DNA from: an uncultured Muribaculaceae bacterium
Lineage (GTDB): Bacteria; Bacteroidota; Bacteroidia; Bacteroidales; Muribaculaceae
DNA: 54,978 nt
Reading direction: 5' to 3'
Assembly (NCBI GenBank): GCA_910578385.1
Contig: CAJTQV010000020.1
Location: forward strand, 1-54,978
This document shows positions 7,685-16,584 of the stretch, in pieces. A program made the translations under genes and the position numbers. The notes under the pieces are model-generated. The model was not told the DNA's origin, ran no database searches, and saw nothing but the letters and a program-made list of their open reading frames with translations. The first letter of the stretch is position 1, and every line of letters starts with the position of its first letter.

Positions 7685-8593
7685 ATGACAATCAAGGATA
7701 TTCCTCTCAGATTGAAAGAGCTTCCGGGCGAACCGTCCGACCGTCAGGCCATCGAGTCTGCGCTCGCCCTCCGTGGCGAGGCTGTCGCTCTCTTTGCCGA
7801 GGAGAAATATGACGAGGCGCTTGAGCGCGTGGTCGAGGCGTTGCGCAAGCTACGCGAGTTTTCCGACTACAGCCACCGCGAGTTCCGCGCCCTTCTCGCC
7901 GTGCTGCTCTTCGACCTGTCGGAGACACATTTCGCGCTCAAGGACTACAAGCAGAGCGAGAAGGAGCTTGAGCTTCTGTTCAAGGTGCTCGAACAGCTCA
8001 TCAAGGATGACTCGGAGCGTTTCGGTGAATTCCACGTGCTCGCCATGGAGCTGTCAACCCGCATACTCCGCTCGCGCAAGAAGACTCTTGAACTTCTTGC
8101 CAAGCAGCAGATAAACACCGGCGTGCTTTATGAGAAGGTCAACGCCGGAGTGGCAGCCGCCACCGACAAGCTGGTTGAGTCGCTGCGCAAGGGTGCAGAG
8201 ATGATGGCCCAGACGGGAGATTACCGTGGTGCCGTGCGGTTCTACATGGAGGCCATAAAGCTCGCCAAGAAGCGCACAGGCCGCGTGACACGCCGCGAGG
8301 TGAAGATGACCGTCGAGATGGCACGTGTAATGATGCACAGCCGCAACGAGACGGCGCGTGCCAAGCGTCTGCTCATGGCCGTTTTGCCCCATGCCGTTTC
8401 GCTTGAGAATCTGGAGCTTGAGCAGGAGATTCTCGGTATGATTGAGAAAATCGATGCCGATGTGGCTCATGAGCCGATGTGGCGCACGTTCCTTGAGAAA
8501 GTGCAGCGCACGGCCAAGACTAAGCTGCGCCGCAGCAAGAAAGAAAAAGAGGAAGAAAAATCTGAGGAGAATGTCAACGATACTGAACACTAA
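7685..8593 (+). CDS. TPR-like helical protein of unknown function
   Basis: A 302-aa soluble, charged, all-helical protein. Helix-turn-helix repeats of TPR type are visible near residues 30-60 (EAVALFAEEKYDEALERVVEALRKL), 75-110 (FDLSETHFALKDYKQSEKELELLFKVL) and 170-200 (GAEMMAQTGDYRGAVRFYMEAIKLAKK). The C-terminus is a Lys/Glu-rich tail. No signal peptide or catalytic motif is seen, so a scaffold or adaptor role is likely but unproven. Its end overlaps the ribH start by 23 bp, so the two are probably coupled. Confidence 0.6.
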   Translation: MTIKDIPLRLKELPGEPSDRQAIESALALRGEAVALFAEEKYDEALERVVEALRKLREFSDYSHREFRALLAVLLFDLSETHFALKDYKQSEKELELLFKVLEQLIKDDSERFGEFHVLAMELSTRILRSRKKTLELLAKQQINTGVLYEKVNAGVAAATDKLVESLRKGAEMMAQTGDYRGAVRFYMEAIKLAKKRTGRVTRREVKMTVEMARVMMHSRNETARAKRLLMAVLPHAVSLENLELEQEILGMIEKIDADVAHEPMWRTFLEKVQRTAKTKLRRSKKEKEEEKSEENVNDTEH

Positions 8594-9095
8594 CGGCGCG
8601 GAGCTTGAGATTCCGCGCATAACCGACGCCGAGAATTTCAAGTGCGCAATCTTTACTGCCGAGTGGAATCCGAAGGTGACGGGTGCTTTGCGCGACGGTG
8701 CGGTCGATGTGCTGCGCCGCGCCGGTGTGCCCGAGAACGCGATATTCAGTCAGGAGGTTCCCGGCACTGTGGAGCTGGTCAATGCCGCGGCGTTGGCGTT
8801 GAACTACATGCCCGACGTGCGCGCGGTGATAATCATCGGTTGCGTGATACGTGGTGACACGCCCCACTTCGACTACGTTTGCGACATCGTGTCGCAGGGC
8901 ACGGCGCGACTGAACGCGCTCGGCAACGCACCGGTCATATTCGGGGTGCTGACCGTTGACAACGAGCAGCAGGCGCTCGACCGCGCCGGAGGCTGTCTCG
9001 GCAACAAGGGAGCCGAAGCCGCCGTGGCCGCCATCAAGATGGCCAACCTCCACGACATCGCCGCCGGCCTCCGCTACACCTCCTTCCGCAAGTAA
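8571..9095 (+). CDS. ribH: 6,7-dimethyl-8-ribityllumazine synthase
   Basis: Condenses the 5-amino-6-ribitylaminouracil intermediate with 3,4-dihydroxy-2-butanone 4-phosphate, the step before riboflavin. Family motifs: FTAEWNPKVTGAL, EVPGTVELVNAAALAL, VIIIGCVIRGDTPHFDYVCD (catalytic His region) and FGVLTVDNEQQALDRAGG. The start at ATG 8571 follows a GAGGAG ribosome-binding site and gives 174 aa. An in-frame upstream ATG at 8442 would lie inside the TPR-like gene and add a non-homologous Arg/Lys-rich stretch. Confidence 0.95.
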   Translation: MSTILNTNGAELEIPRITDAENFKCAIFTAEWNPKVTGALRDGAVDVLRRAGVPENAIFSQEVPGTVELVNAAALALNYMPDVRAVIIIGCVIRGDTPHFDYVCDIVSQGTARLNALGNAPVIFGVLTVDNEQQALDRAGGCLGNKGAEAAVAAIKMANLHDIAAGLRYTSFRK

Positions 9096-9267
9096 TTACC
9101 TAAAACTCTGAAACCGCGTTCGCGGTGATACGGCGTTAGGCACGACGATGCCGCGTTAGATACGCCTACCCCCCCGGGCTTCTAAAACCCAAAACCTAAC
9201 GCCTAAAACCTAAAGCCTGACATCTGTCAGATACCCCGGGATTTGGCCGTTTCGTGGATCAGGGGAA
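9096..9267. repeat. Gene-free stretch with dispersed repeat, copy 3
   Basis: No gene is seen. From about 9148 it carries GCCGCGTTAGATACGCCTAC, a C-run and TTCTAAAACCC, followed by AACCTAACGCCTAAAACC. A related block in the same order (CCGCGTTAGATACCTAC, TTCTAAAACCTAACGCC) occurs at 37,082-37,134, so this is a dispersed element rather than random spacer. Confidence 0.55.
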
Positions 9268-9306
9268 TAAAAAACAGGAGCCGGGGCCTTGGCGGCCTCA
9301 GCTCCT
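9268..9306 (-). terminator. Intrinsic terminator of the thrS-infC-rpmI-rplT operon
   Basis: On the minus strand, AGGAGC and GCTCCT arms (9306-9301 and 9281-9276) close a GC-rich stem. It is followed by a run of six T. It lies about 30 bp past the rplT stop. Confidence 0.85.
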
Positions 9307-9334
9307 TATTTCTGAAAGAAATATCGCTATGCGA

Positions 9335-9682
9335 TTATTTCTTTACCTTGGCTACGATTGCCTTGAAAGCCTCGGGGTTGTTCACTGCGAGCTCGGCGAG
9401 AACCTTGCGGTTGATCTCGATACCTGCTGCGTGGATAAGACCCATGAGCTTAGAGTAAGAAAGATCCTCCATGCGGGCAGCGGCATTGATACGCTGGATC
9501 CAGAGGGCGCGGAAGTTGCGCTTTTTCTGCTTGCGGTCACGGTATGCGTAGGTGAGACCCTTCTCCCAGGTGTTCTTCGCTACGGTCCACACGTTGCGGC
9601 GGCTGCCGTAATAACCGCGGGTCAGTTTCAATATTTTCTTTCTCTTGGCTCTTGAAGCCACGTGGTTTACTGATCTTGGCAT
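9335..9682 (-). CDS. rplT: 50S ribosomal protein L20
   Basis: A 115-aa large-subunit protein, needed early in assembly and in other bacteria a repressor of its own operon. The sequence is the standard L20 form: basic N-terminus MPRSVNHVASRAKRKKILKL, GYYGSRRNVWTVAKNTWEKGL, AYRDRKQKKRNFRALWIQRINAA, LSYSKLMGLIHAAGIEINRKVLAELA. It is the last gene of thrS-infC-rpmI-rplT and is followed by a clear terminator. Confidence 0.98.
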   Translation of the reverse strand: MPRSVNHVASRAKRKKILKLTRGYYGSRRNVWTVAKNTWEKGLTYAYRDRKQKKRNFRALWIQRINAAARMEDLSYSKLMGLIHAAGIEINRKVLAELAVNNPEAFKAIVAKVKK

Positions 9683-9806
9683 CTTTTTTTAATTTTTGGA
9701 TGTCAGCGGCAATATTCTTCTTGCACTTGCGGAGCTATACATCCGGTTAGTAAAAAATTTGATTGATTTTGAAATGCTTGCAGTCAGCAACAGACTGCGC
9801 TGCGGT

Positions 9807-10004
9807 TTAGCGGAGGTTGAGGAGCTCGCGTACCTGCTTCTCGTTGGCCGAAGCTACGAGACCGGTGTGGTCGAGGTTTCTCTTACGCTTTTTCGACTTC
9901 TTGGTAAGGATGTGGCTGTGGTAAGCGTGTTTCCTTTTGATCTTGCCGGTGCCGGTGAGGGCAAAGCGCTTTTTCGCAGCGGCATTAGTCTTTACTTTAG
10001 GCAT
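9807..10004 (-). CDS. rpmI: 50S ribosomal protein L35
   Basis: A 65-aa basic protein of full L35 length: MPKVKTNAAAKKRFALTGTGKIKRKHAYHSHILTKKSKKRKRNL. It is separated from rplT by 124 bp and from infC by 200 bp. The long upstream spacer is structured (see the leader entry). Confidence 0.97.
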   Translation of the reverse strand: MPKVKTNAAAKKRFALTGTGKIKRKHAYHSHILTKKSKKRKRNLDHTGLVASANEKQVRELLNLR

Positions 10005-10204
10005 TTTGCTAAAAATTTAGTTGTTAAAATTTCACCTCGGCACTGTGTGCCTACGGTCTCTAATTTAGCCCCGCATCGTATCGCGATACTCCGCGGAGTG
10101 TTATCAATCGCCAAGTAGCATGACGCTCTTGCGGTGGTTCTGCATAGCACCACCTACTCAACAACGCGAATAATTCCCGATTATTGAGCGGGCGGTGATT
10201 TTTT
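10005..10204 (-). promoter_or_regulatory. Structured infC-rpmI spacer, possible ribosomal-protein leader
   Basis: The 200-nt spacer has no coding potential on the minus strand but several possible stems in the sense RNA: GGTGGT with ACCACC, GGCAC/GTGCC around a short loop, CTCCGCGGAG, and AATAAT/ATTATT just after the infC stop. In other bacteria L20 binds leader RNA of this operon. Autoregulation here is inferred from position and structure only. Confidence 0.35.
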
Positions 10205-10900
10205 TTACTCTTTTTCTTCAGCAGCAGCTTCTTCAGCAGCGGGCTTGGCCTCGGCAGCGGCCTCCTTTTTGGGAGCGCGGGGCTTCTCCTCTTTCTTGGG
10301 AGCGGCCTTGAGGGGAGCGAGCATGATCGACATGCGCTTTCCTTCGAGCACGGGCATCATCTCCACCTTGCCGAGATCCTCAAGGTCGTTGGCGAAACGG
10401 AGCAGGAGCACCTCGCCCTGTTCCTTGAAGAGGATTGAACGGCCGCGGAAGAAGACATATGCCTTGACTTTCGAACCCTCCTTGAGGAAGCCCTGGGCAT
10501 GCTTGAGCTTGAAGTTGTAGTCGTGGTCGTCGGTCTGCGGTCCGAAACGGATTTCCTTGACAACGACCTTAGTAGCCTTCTGTTTCTGCTCCTTCTGGCG
10601 TTTCTTCTGCTGATACAGGAACTTCTGGTAGTCGATGATACGACAAACGGGAGGTTCGGCCGTGGGTGAGATTTCTACAAGGTCGAGTTCCTGCTTCTCG
10701 GCAATCTTGAGGGCTTGGGCTATGGGGTATATGCCCTGCTCTACATTGTCGCCGACAAGACGCACCTCACGTGCGCGGATGTGCTCGTTTGTCGCATACG
10801 GGTCATTGCGGCGGTCGCCACCCCTGCCGGGTCGCTGACCCGGACGCGGACGGGGTCCCATGGGACGGCGGGGTCCGCCGAATTGTGGTTTTTTCTCCAT
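10205..10900 (-). CDS. infC: Translation initiation factor IF-3
   Basis: Binds the 30S subunit and proofreads start-codon pairing. Both domains are present: N-domain NEHIRAREVRLVGDNVEQGIYPI and C-domain EIRFGPQTDDHDYNFKLKHAQGFL with RGRSILFKEQGEVLL. It is longer than the usual ~180 aa, with a Pro/Gly/Arg-rich N-terminal extension of about 37 residues and an Ala/Glu/Lys-rich C-terminal tail of about 35. The thrS stop is 30 bp upstream. Confidence 0.95.
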   Translation of the reverse strand: MEKKPQFGGPRRPMGPRPRPGQRPGRGGDRRNDPYATNEHIRAREVRLVGDNVEQGIYPIAQALKIAEKQELDLVEISPTAEPPVCRIIDYQKFLYQQKKRQKEQKQKATKVVVKEIRFGPQTDDHDYNFKLKHAQGFLKEGSKVKAYVFFRGRSILFKEQGEVLLLRFANDLEDLGKVEMMPVLEGKRMSIMLAPLKAAPKKEEKPRAPKKEAAAEAKPAAEEAAAEEKE

Positions 10901-10930
10901 TCAGTTTTTTAAGAGTATATTCTATTAGAT

Positions 10931-12883
10931 TTAAGCCTTAGCTTGGTTCTCGCCGGTCTGCTCGGCAACGGCATCGTTGATGAGCTTGGCGAAATCGGCC
11001 ACGCTCATTGTGCCCTTGTCACCTTCGCCCTGACGGCGTACGGAAACCTCGCCATTCTCGGCTTCTTTCTCACCTACGATAAGCATGTAGGGTATCTTCT
11101 TGAGCTCGTTGTCGCGGATTTTCTTACCGATTTTCTCGTTGCGGTCGTCGACCGAGGCACGCACTCCGGCCTCGTCGAGCTCGGCTGCGACCTTGCGGGC
11201 GTAGTCGTTGAACTTCTCGGAAATCGGAAGAATCGCGCACTGGTCGGGTATGAGCCAGAGAGGGAGCTTGCCGGCTGTGTGCTCAAGCAGCACTGCCACG
11301 AAGCGCTCCATCGAACCGAAAGGCGCACGGTGAATCATGACCGGACGATGCTTCTGGTTGTCGGCACCGGTGTATTCCAGACCGAAACGCTCGGGCAGGT
11401 TGTAGTCAACCTGAATTGTACCGAGCTGCCAGCGGCGACCGATGGCATCCTTGACCATGAAGTCAAGCTTCGGACCGTAGAAAGCGGCCTCACCCTCCAC
11501 CTGACGGGCTTTCAGGCCCTTCTCGGCGCAAGCCTCGATTATGGCGTTCTCGGCAAGGTGCCAGTTCTCGTCAGAACCGATGTATTTCTCCTTGTTCTTC
11601 GGGTCGCGGAGCGAGATCTGCACCTCGAAGTTCTTGAAGTCAAGAGCCTTGAAGATGTAGAGGATGATGTCCATTACCTTAAGGAACTCATCCTTGATCT
11701 GCTCGGGAGCGCAGAAGAGGTGAGCGTCGTCCTGAGTGAATCCGCGCACACGTGTCAGACCGTGGAGCTCGCCGCTCTGCTCGTAGCGGTAGACCGTACC
11801 GAACTCCGCAAAACGGAGAGGCAGGTCACGGTAGCTGCGGGGAGCGGCCTTGTATATCTCGCAGTGGTGGGGACAGTTCATCGGTTTGAGCATGTACTCC
11901 TCACCCTCCTGCGGAGTGTGGATGGGCTGGAACGAGTCCTTGCCATATTTAGCCCAGTGGCCGGAGGTCACATAAAGGGCCTTGTTACCGATATGCGGAG
12001 TGATTACCTGGAGGTAGCCGTAACGCTTCTGAATCTTGCGCAGGAACTGCTCAAGACGGTCGCGGAGAGCGGCACCCTTGGGGAGCCAGAGCGGAAGACC
12101 CGCACCGACAGTGTGGGAGAATGCGAAAAGCTCCATCTCCTTGCCGAGAAGGCGGTGGTCACGCTTCTTTGCCTCCTCAAGAAGGGCAAGATACTCGTCG
12201 AGCATCTTCTTCTTGGGGAATGTCACGCCATATACACGCACGAGCTGCTGACGCTTCTCGTCACCGCGCCAGTAGGCACCGGCAAGCGAGGTAATCTTGA
12301 CAGCCTTGATGGGAGCTGTTGTGGGGATATGCGGACCACGGCAGAGGTCGGTGAAGGCACCCTGGGTATAGGTCGTGATGTGACCATCCTCCAGCTCGCT
12401 GATCAGCTCGCATTTGTAGACCTCTCCCCTGTCGCCGAACATGCGGAGCGCATCATCTTTCGAGATGTCGGCACGGCGGATTTCCTCCTTGCGCTGGGCG
12501 AGTTCAAGCATCTTCTTCTCAATTTTCGGGAAGTCCTCAGCTGTAATCTTGTGTTCACCCGGATCAATGTCGTAATAGAAACCGGTCTCGACAGCGGGGC
12601 CGATACCGAACTTCACTCCGGGGTAAAGCTCCTGAAGCGCCTCGGCCAAAAGGTGTGCCGAAGAGTGCCAGAAAGCATGTTTGCCCTCGGGGTCATCCCA
12701 TTTGAAAAGTTCAACGGAGGCGTCGGAGTTTACCGGACGTGAGATGTCCCACTCCTCGCCATTGATTTTGGCGGCAAGCACATCGGCCGCGAAGCGCGGG
12801 CTGATGCTCTCTGCAATCTGGAACGGCGTAACGCCGGACTCGAACTGCTTCACGCTTCCGTCGGGGAAGGTTATATTTATCAT
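10931..12883 (-). CDS. thrS: Threonyl-tRNA synthetase
   Basis: Charges tRNA-Thr. At 650 aa it has the full domain order: an N-terminal TGS domain (VKQFESGVTPFQIAESIS), an editing domain with HSSAHLLAEAL, and a class II catalytic core with the zinc Cys in MNCPHHCEIYK, motif 2 in RYEQSGELHGLTRVRGFTQDDAH and motif 3 near HRAPFGSMERF. The C-terminal anticodon-binding domain ends the protein. It heads the thrS-infC-rpmI-rplT operon. A minus-strand TATCTTTG is located 89 bp upstream. Confidence 0.97.
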   Translation of the reverse strand: MINITFPDGSVKQFESGVTPFQIAESISPRFAADVLAAKINGEEWDISRPVNSDASVELFKWDDPEGKHAFWHSSAHLLAEALQELYPGVKFGIGPAVETGFYYDIDPGEHKITAEDFPKIEKKMLELAQRKEEIRRADISKDDALRMFGDRGEVYKCELISELEDGHITTYTQGAFTDLCRGPHIPTTAPIKAVKITSLAGAYWRGDEKRQQLVRVYGVTFPKKKMLDEYLALLEEAKKRDHRLLGKEMELFAFSHTVGAGLPLWLPKGAALRDRLEQFLRKIQKRYGYLQVITPHIGNKALYVTSGHWAKYGKDSFQPIHTPQEGEEYMLKPMNCPHHCEIYKAAPRSYRDLPLRFAEFGTVYRYEQSGELHGLTRVRGFTQDDAHLFCAPEQIKDEFLKVMDIILYIFKALDFKNFEVQISLRDPKNKEKYIGSDENWHLAENAIIEACAEKGLKARQVEGEAAFYGPKLDFMVKDAIGRRWQLGTIQVDYNLPERFGLEYTGADNQKHRPVMIHRAPFGSMERFVAVLLEHTAGKLPLWLIPDQCAILPISEKFNDYARKVAAELDEAGVRASVDDRNEKIGKKIRDNELKKIPYMLIVGEKEAENGEVSVRRQGEGDKGTMSVADFAKLINDAVAEQTGENQAKA

Positions 12884-12971
12884 ATATGTAATCGTGTCTG
12901 TTATAGTCTGTTTACGTAAAATAAGGACTCACACGCGCCGGTTCGTCCGAAACGGCGCATACAAATCCGCG

Positions 12972-12979
12972 CAAAGATA
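12972..12979 (-). promoter_or_regulatory. -7 box TATCTTTG upstream of thrS
   Basis: Matches TAnnTTTG on the minus strand. No TTG sits at the ideal 19-21 nt distance, so only the -7 element is supported. Confidence 0.4.
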
Positions 12980-13051
12980 CAAATAATTTTCCAAACCGCA
13001 AAATTTCAATCCGATACCGCTTAGAAATCCGAGTCCGTGCCGACAGAGAAT

Positions 13052-13096
13052 CTGACACATCTGACTTGTCTGACTTGTCCGACTTGTCTGACCCCT
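13052..13096. repeat. Tandem repeat, 9-bp unit x5 (degenerate)
   Basis: Units CTGACACAT, CTGACTTGT, CTGACTTGT, CCGACTTGT, CTGACCCCT. It ends 2 bp before the stop codon of the minus-strand CapA-like gene. Confidence 0.85.
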
Positions 13097-13097
13097 T

Positions 13098-14192
13098 CTA
13101 CTTGTGGCGGCGTGGCACATTCACGTTATGGGTGTCGAATATCCGGCTCGCTCCGCGGTCGAAAATTGTCCAGTGGTCTTTCTGTCCGACCGGAATCCGG
13201 TCGGGCATCCATGAGGGGATTACCATGAAATTTGTGCCGGGTCCTGTCGGCTTCGCGCTGAGGAAGGTGTCGTAGTCAGCGCTCTTGAAACGCGCCACCC
13301 CGTCAGGTCCGCGTTCTATGCGGGCGCGTACCAACGCGCCGCCGCGTGTGTCGGCCGTCTTCATGTTCGATATGAAGTTGCCGAGCGAGTAAACCACAAG
13401 CACATCCTTGTTCTCTTTCTCGTTACGGACAACCTTCATGGGCTGAATCACATGAGGGTGGCCTCCGATTATAAGGTCCACACCCTGGTCCACAAGAAAG
13501 TCCGCTATCTCTTCCTGACTGCGGTTCTGCAACAGCACATACTCTATGCCCCAGTGGATAGCGACAACGACAATCTCGGCACCGGCCTCACGCGTGCGCC
13601 GTATCTCGTCGGCCATCCTGTCTTTCTCAATCAAAGCCACCTCTACCCCATCGCGAGGCTCAATGCCGTTGGTTCCGTATGTATAATTCAGAAAACCGAC
13701 CTTGATACCGTTTATATCCTTTATAAAAGGGACTTTTGCGTTGCGGTCGGCAGCGTCGTGAAATGTTCCGACGTGATCCACGCCAAGCGAGTCGAGCGCG
13801 GCGATAGTGCGCCGGGCTGCTTTGTCACGGCGGTCAAGGCAATGGTTATTGGCCGTGAGGAACATGTCGAACCCGGCATCTTTCAATGCCGTGGCATATG
13901 AATCGGGAGCCGAAAAACAGGGATAGCCCGTATAATCGGGACCGCCGCCGAGAGGCACCTCAAGATTACAGACAGCGTAATCGGCTGCCGTAACCTCGGG
14001 AGCAATCAGGGTAAAACAATCGGAATAATCATATCCTCTGCCACCGGCCACATCGCGGGCCGCGTCGAGCTGAGCCTGATGCTGCATGGCATCGCCCACA
14101 AAAAGGAGGTCCGCTCCCTGCGGCTCTCCGGGAGACATGGCTCCGGTTATGAACGACAGCAGACTGAAGAGGAGAAGTTTCATATCAGTCAA
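13098..14192 (-). CDS. CapA-family (PGA_cap, metallophosphatase-fold) secreted protein
   Basis: A 364-aa protein with an N-terminal signal peptide (KLLLFSLLSFITGAMS). The CapA-type motifs occur in order: LLFVGDAMQ, CNLEVPLGG, LTANNHCLDR, VAIHWGIEY and IIGGHPHVIQP, which form the metal-binding sites of the calcineurin-like fold. Family members act in poly-gamma-glutamate or other polymer metabolism, but no pgs/cap genes are nearby, so a capsule role is not supported. The start overlaps the end of the DUF4270 gene by 8 bp. It is the last gene of a three-gene operon. Confidence 0.85.
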   Translation of the reverse strand: MTDMKLLLFSLLSFITGAMSPGEPQGADLLFVGDAMQHQAQLDAARDVAGGRGYDYSDCFTLIAPEVTAADYAVCNLEVPLGGGPDYTGYPCFSAPDSYATALKDAGFDMFLTANNHCLDRRDKAARRTIAALDSLGVDHVGTFHDAADRNAKVPFIKDINGIKVGFLNYTYGTNGIEPRDGVEVALIEKDRMADEIRRTREAGAEIVVVAIHWGIEYVLLQNRSQEEIADFLVDQGVDLIIGGHPHVIQPMKVVRNEKENKDVLVVYSLGNFISNMKTADTRGGALVRARIERGPDGVARFKSADYDTFLSAKPTGPGTNFMVIPSWMPDRIPVGQKDHWTIFDRGASRIFDTHNVNVPRRHK

Positions 14193-15603
14193 TCTTCTGC
14201 GAAGAGTAAGTGAAGCAGACTATGGCATGTTCTGTATCAAGCTGAGTCATTGTCGGCTTGGTAAGATATGGCTGACAACGGGTCACATAAACCGTAGTGC
14301 TGTTGTAAGTCTCGACAGTCTCGGTAGTTATATCTACGGGAACCAGCGCGAACTCCATATCCTCAGGACCTACTACCTCTCCCTGCTCATCACGGTCGAG
14401 AACATCGAGGAAATAGGCTCGCATGGAGTTGAATTTGTAGGACGCACTCTCGGTGTCGTAGGCGGCGTAGAAAGAGGTTTTGCCATCGGGGATCTTGTTT
14501 TCGTTAAAGAACGATTCAAGGTCCGTTTTCCTGACCATCAGCATGTAAGGAGCAACCGACAACCCGTAGTCATTGGCGATTACCTGCGCCGGAATCTCCA
14601 TGCGGAGCGACGACACGACCGACATTGAAGCCCCATGATTCTTATAGGCATCGAGAAGACGCTGTACGGGGAAAGTGATATCGACCATATAACCCCCCGG
14701 AGTAGTCACGACCGACTTGCCCGATTCGGCGAGGCCCTTGATATATTCCGACACCTTGTAGTCAATTACATTGCTCGACAGCACTTCAGGCTGCGAAGCG
14801 AGAAGACTCACGGAGTCACGCACGATATGATCCACATATTTATATGTAGAGTCCGGCTGCATGTCGTAAGTGCGGTTTATACGGTGCCAATAAGTGTACA
14901 TCTCCGCCTTCGAGATATTGGCCACGCAACCGTTGCCGAAATTCTGCTCAACGTAGATTCCGGGAAAATACTTGTTGAATGTCGCCGGCCATTCAAACAC
15001 CGGATCATCGGCACGATATTTCTCAAACAATTCTCTTGCGAAAGACATCGGCATCTGAACCGGTATGCGGACATACGAATCACGTTTCAGGGCAGAGTCT
15101 CCCTTGGCAATGTTTGACAGAGTGTAGCTTCTTGAACCCATCGGCTCCGAGGGGTTGTAATAACCTTCCGGATTGAATGTCGTGGAAATGTCGGCCGGGA
15201 GTTCTTTCGACAGGCGGTACACACGGAGCTGCTGCGGTGCGAGCGAGTCGCCGGTGAGCGCGCCGCGCGGTACAGAGAGCACCAGGCGCATCGAGTCAAC
15301 ATCCGACACCGATATCGAGTCGGGGATGTTCATCTTCGTGGCACTCAGCATCTGGGATACAAACGAGCAGGTCAGACTGCCGTATTCAGGAACATTGATG
15401 CGACCCAACAGCTTGGTTGTGTTGCGCCCGTCAAAGCTCTCGTAGCGGATGCTGGCCGCAGGAATCTCGGTCACGAGCGAGTCGACTGTGATTGTCACCT
15501 CCCCCTGAGAGAGAGAACCGCCTATGCCGCTCACGTCGTCATCGCACGACATGAACATTCCGGCTGAGACCACCGCAGCGGCCAGAAGATATTTCATGTT
15601 CAT
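14185..15603 (-). CDS. DUF4270 surface lipoprotein
   Basis: A 472-aa lipoprotein. The signal peptide ends in the lipobox GMFMSC followed by DDD, a start resembling surface-export-type Bacteroidetes lipoproteins. The DUF4270 pattern is visible: a first segment ending in the GRINVPEYGSLTCSFVSQM region, a middle FPGIYVEQNFGNGCVANI segment, and a C-terminal beta-rich half. Function is unknown. In Bacteroidales this family often follows the short glycogen-synthase-like gene, as here, with 30 bp between them. Confidence 0.82.
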   Translation of the reverse strand: MNMKYLLAAAVVSAGMFMSCDDDVSGIGGSLSQGEVTITVDSLVTEIPAASIRYESFDGRNTTKLLGRINVPEYGSLTCSFVSQMLSATKMNIPDSISVSDVDSMRLVLSVPRGALTGDSLAPQQLRVYRLSKELPADISTTFNPEGYYNPSEPMGSRSYTLSNIAKGDSALKRDSYVRIPVQMPMSFARELFEKYRADDPVFEWPATFNKYFPGIYVEQNFGNGCVANISKAEMYTYWHRINRTYDMQPDSTYKYVDHIVRDSVSLLASQPEVLSSNVIDYKVSEYIKGLAESGKSVVTTPGGYMVDITFPVQRLLDAYKNHGASMSVVSSLRMEIPAQVIANDYGLSVAPYMLMVRKTDLESFFNENKIPDGKTSFYAAYDTESASYKFNSMRAYFLDVLDRDEQGEVVGPEDMEFALVPVDITTETVETYNSTTVYVTRCQPYLTKPTMTQLDTEHAIVCFTYSSQKID

Positions 15604-15633
15604 CTTATTACTCTATTGATTTGCAACGCTATG

Positions 15634-16443
15634 TTACATTAATGATTTGTAAAGCTCATCATACTCCTCGGCATGGTCTCCCTCGCCGGTGAAATGCTTC
15701 CAGGGCTTGCCAAGCTCCTCGCAATATTTCACAAGCTCCTCGTCGGGAGTCTCGGTCTGGAACACAACCGCGTCGGAATATGCTATGGCCATCTTGTCGA
15801 GAAGCGTATGGTCGAGCGGCATCTCGTTGAATTTCTTGATGTCTGACGGCTTCACGCCTTCGGCTTTCAGCTTGTCGAAGAAACCGGGGTCGATCGGGCC
15901 GATTTTCTCTCCGGGAAGGAAAGTGTAGACTATCTTCGTCTTGTGGAACGACGGGCCGTCGTTGAACAGACGCTTCACATAGAGAGGTATGAGCGACGAC
16001 ACCCAGCCGGACACCTGCATGACCTCGGGTTCCCATCTGAGTTTGCGGGCAGTCTCCATCGTGCCGCGCGAGAAGAAGATGATACGCTCGTCGTTGTCCT
16101 CACGGTTAGTTCCGAAAGCGTCAACATCTGTGTCGAGCTTCTGGAAATAGTCATCGTTGTCTATGAAATAGACCTGGATGCGCGAGGGCTGCATTGAAGC
16201 CACCTTCACCACGAGCGGATGGTCATTGTCGCCGATGGCGATGTTCATACCGCTGAGGCGGATCACCTCATGCAACTGATTGCGGCGTTCATTTATGTCG
16301 CCGTAGTCGGGCATGAAGGTGCGGACCTCATACTTGCGCGACTGTATCGACTGCGGAAGCGAGCGACCCAGACGGGCATTCTCGGTTCCTGAAAGATAGG
16401 GAGCGATCTCCTGAGAGACGAAAATTATCTTGTGTGCTGCCAT
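15634..16443 (-). CDS. Glycogen/starch synthase-like protein, N-terminal (GT5) domain only
   Basis: A 269-aa protein matching only the N-terminal Rossmann domain of GT5 glycogen synthases: IIFVSQEIAPYLSGTENARLGRSLPQ, VRTFMPDYGDINER, IIFFSRGTMETARKL and VMQVSGWVSSLIPLYVK. The GT5 Lys-x-Gly-Gly motif is altered: the segment corresponding to KTGGLADV reads SGTENARL. The C-terminal sugar-nucleotide domain is absent, since the stop is followed by the DUF4270 gene. This short form is common in Bacteroidales, so it is probably a stable variant rather than a truncation. Catalysis is doubtful. Confidence 0.8.
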   Translation of the reverse strand: MAAHKIIFVSQEIAPYLSGTENARLGRSLPQSIQSRKYEVRTFMPDYGDINERRNQLHEVIRLSGMNIAIGDNDHPLVVKVASMQPSRIQVYFIDNDDYFQKLDTDVDAFGTNREDNDERIIFFSRGTMETARKLRWEPEVMQVSGWVSSLIPLYVKRLFNDGPSFHKTKIVYTFLPGEKIGPIDPGFFDKLKAEGVKPSDIKKFNEMPLDHTLLDKMAIAYSDAVVFQTETPDEELVKYCEELGKPWKHFTGEGDHAEEYDELYKSLM

Positions 16444-16584
16444 TACGATTCTTTATGCGCTTCATACATCATGCTGCGCCGTTCAACTTGCAAAATTAAT
16501 AAAAATTTTCCAAATATAGGGATTCCGATGGTGTCACCCAGTATCGTTTTATTAAATTTTAACGACTCATGAGGCCGCGGACTT

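Noticed and set aside
13098..16443. Capsule (poly-gamma-glutamate) operon
   Set aside because: Only a CapA-fold protein is present; no ligase or export partners, and the neighbours are a DUF4270 lipoprotein and a glycogen-synthase-like protein.
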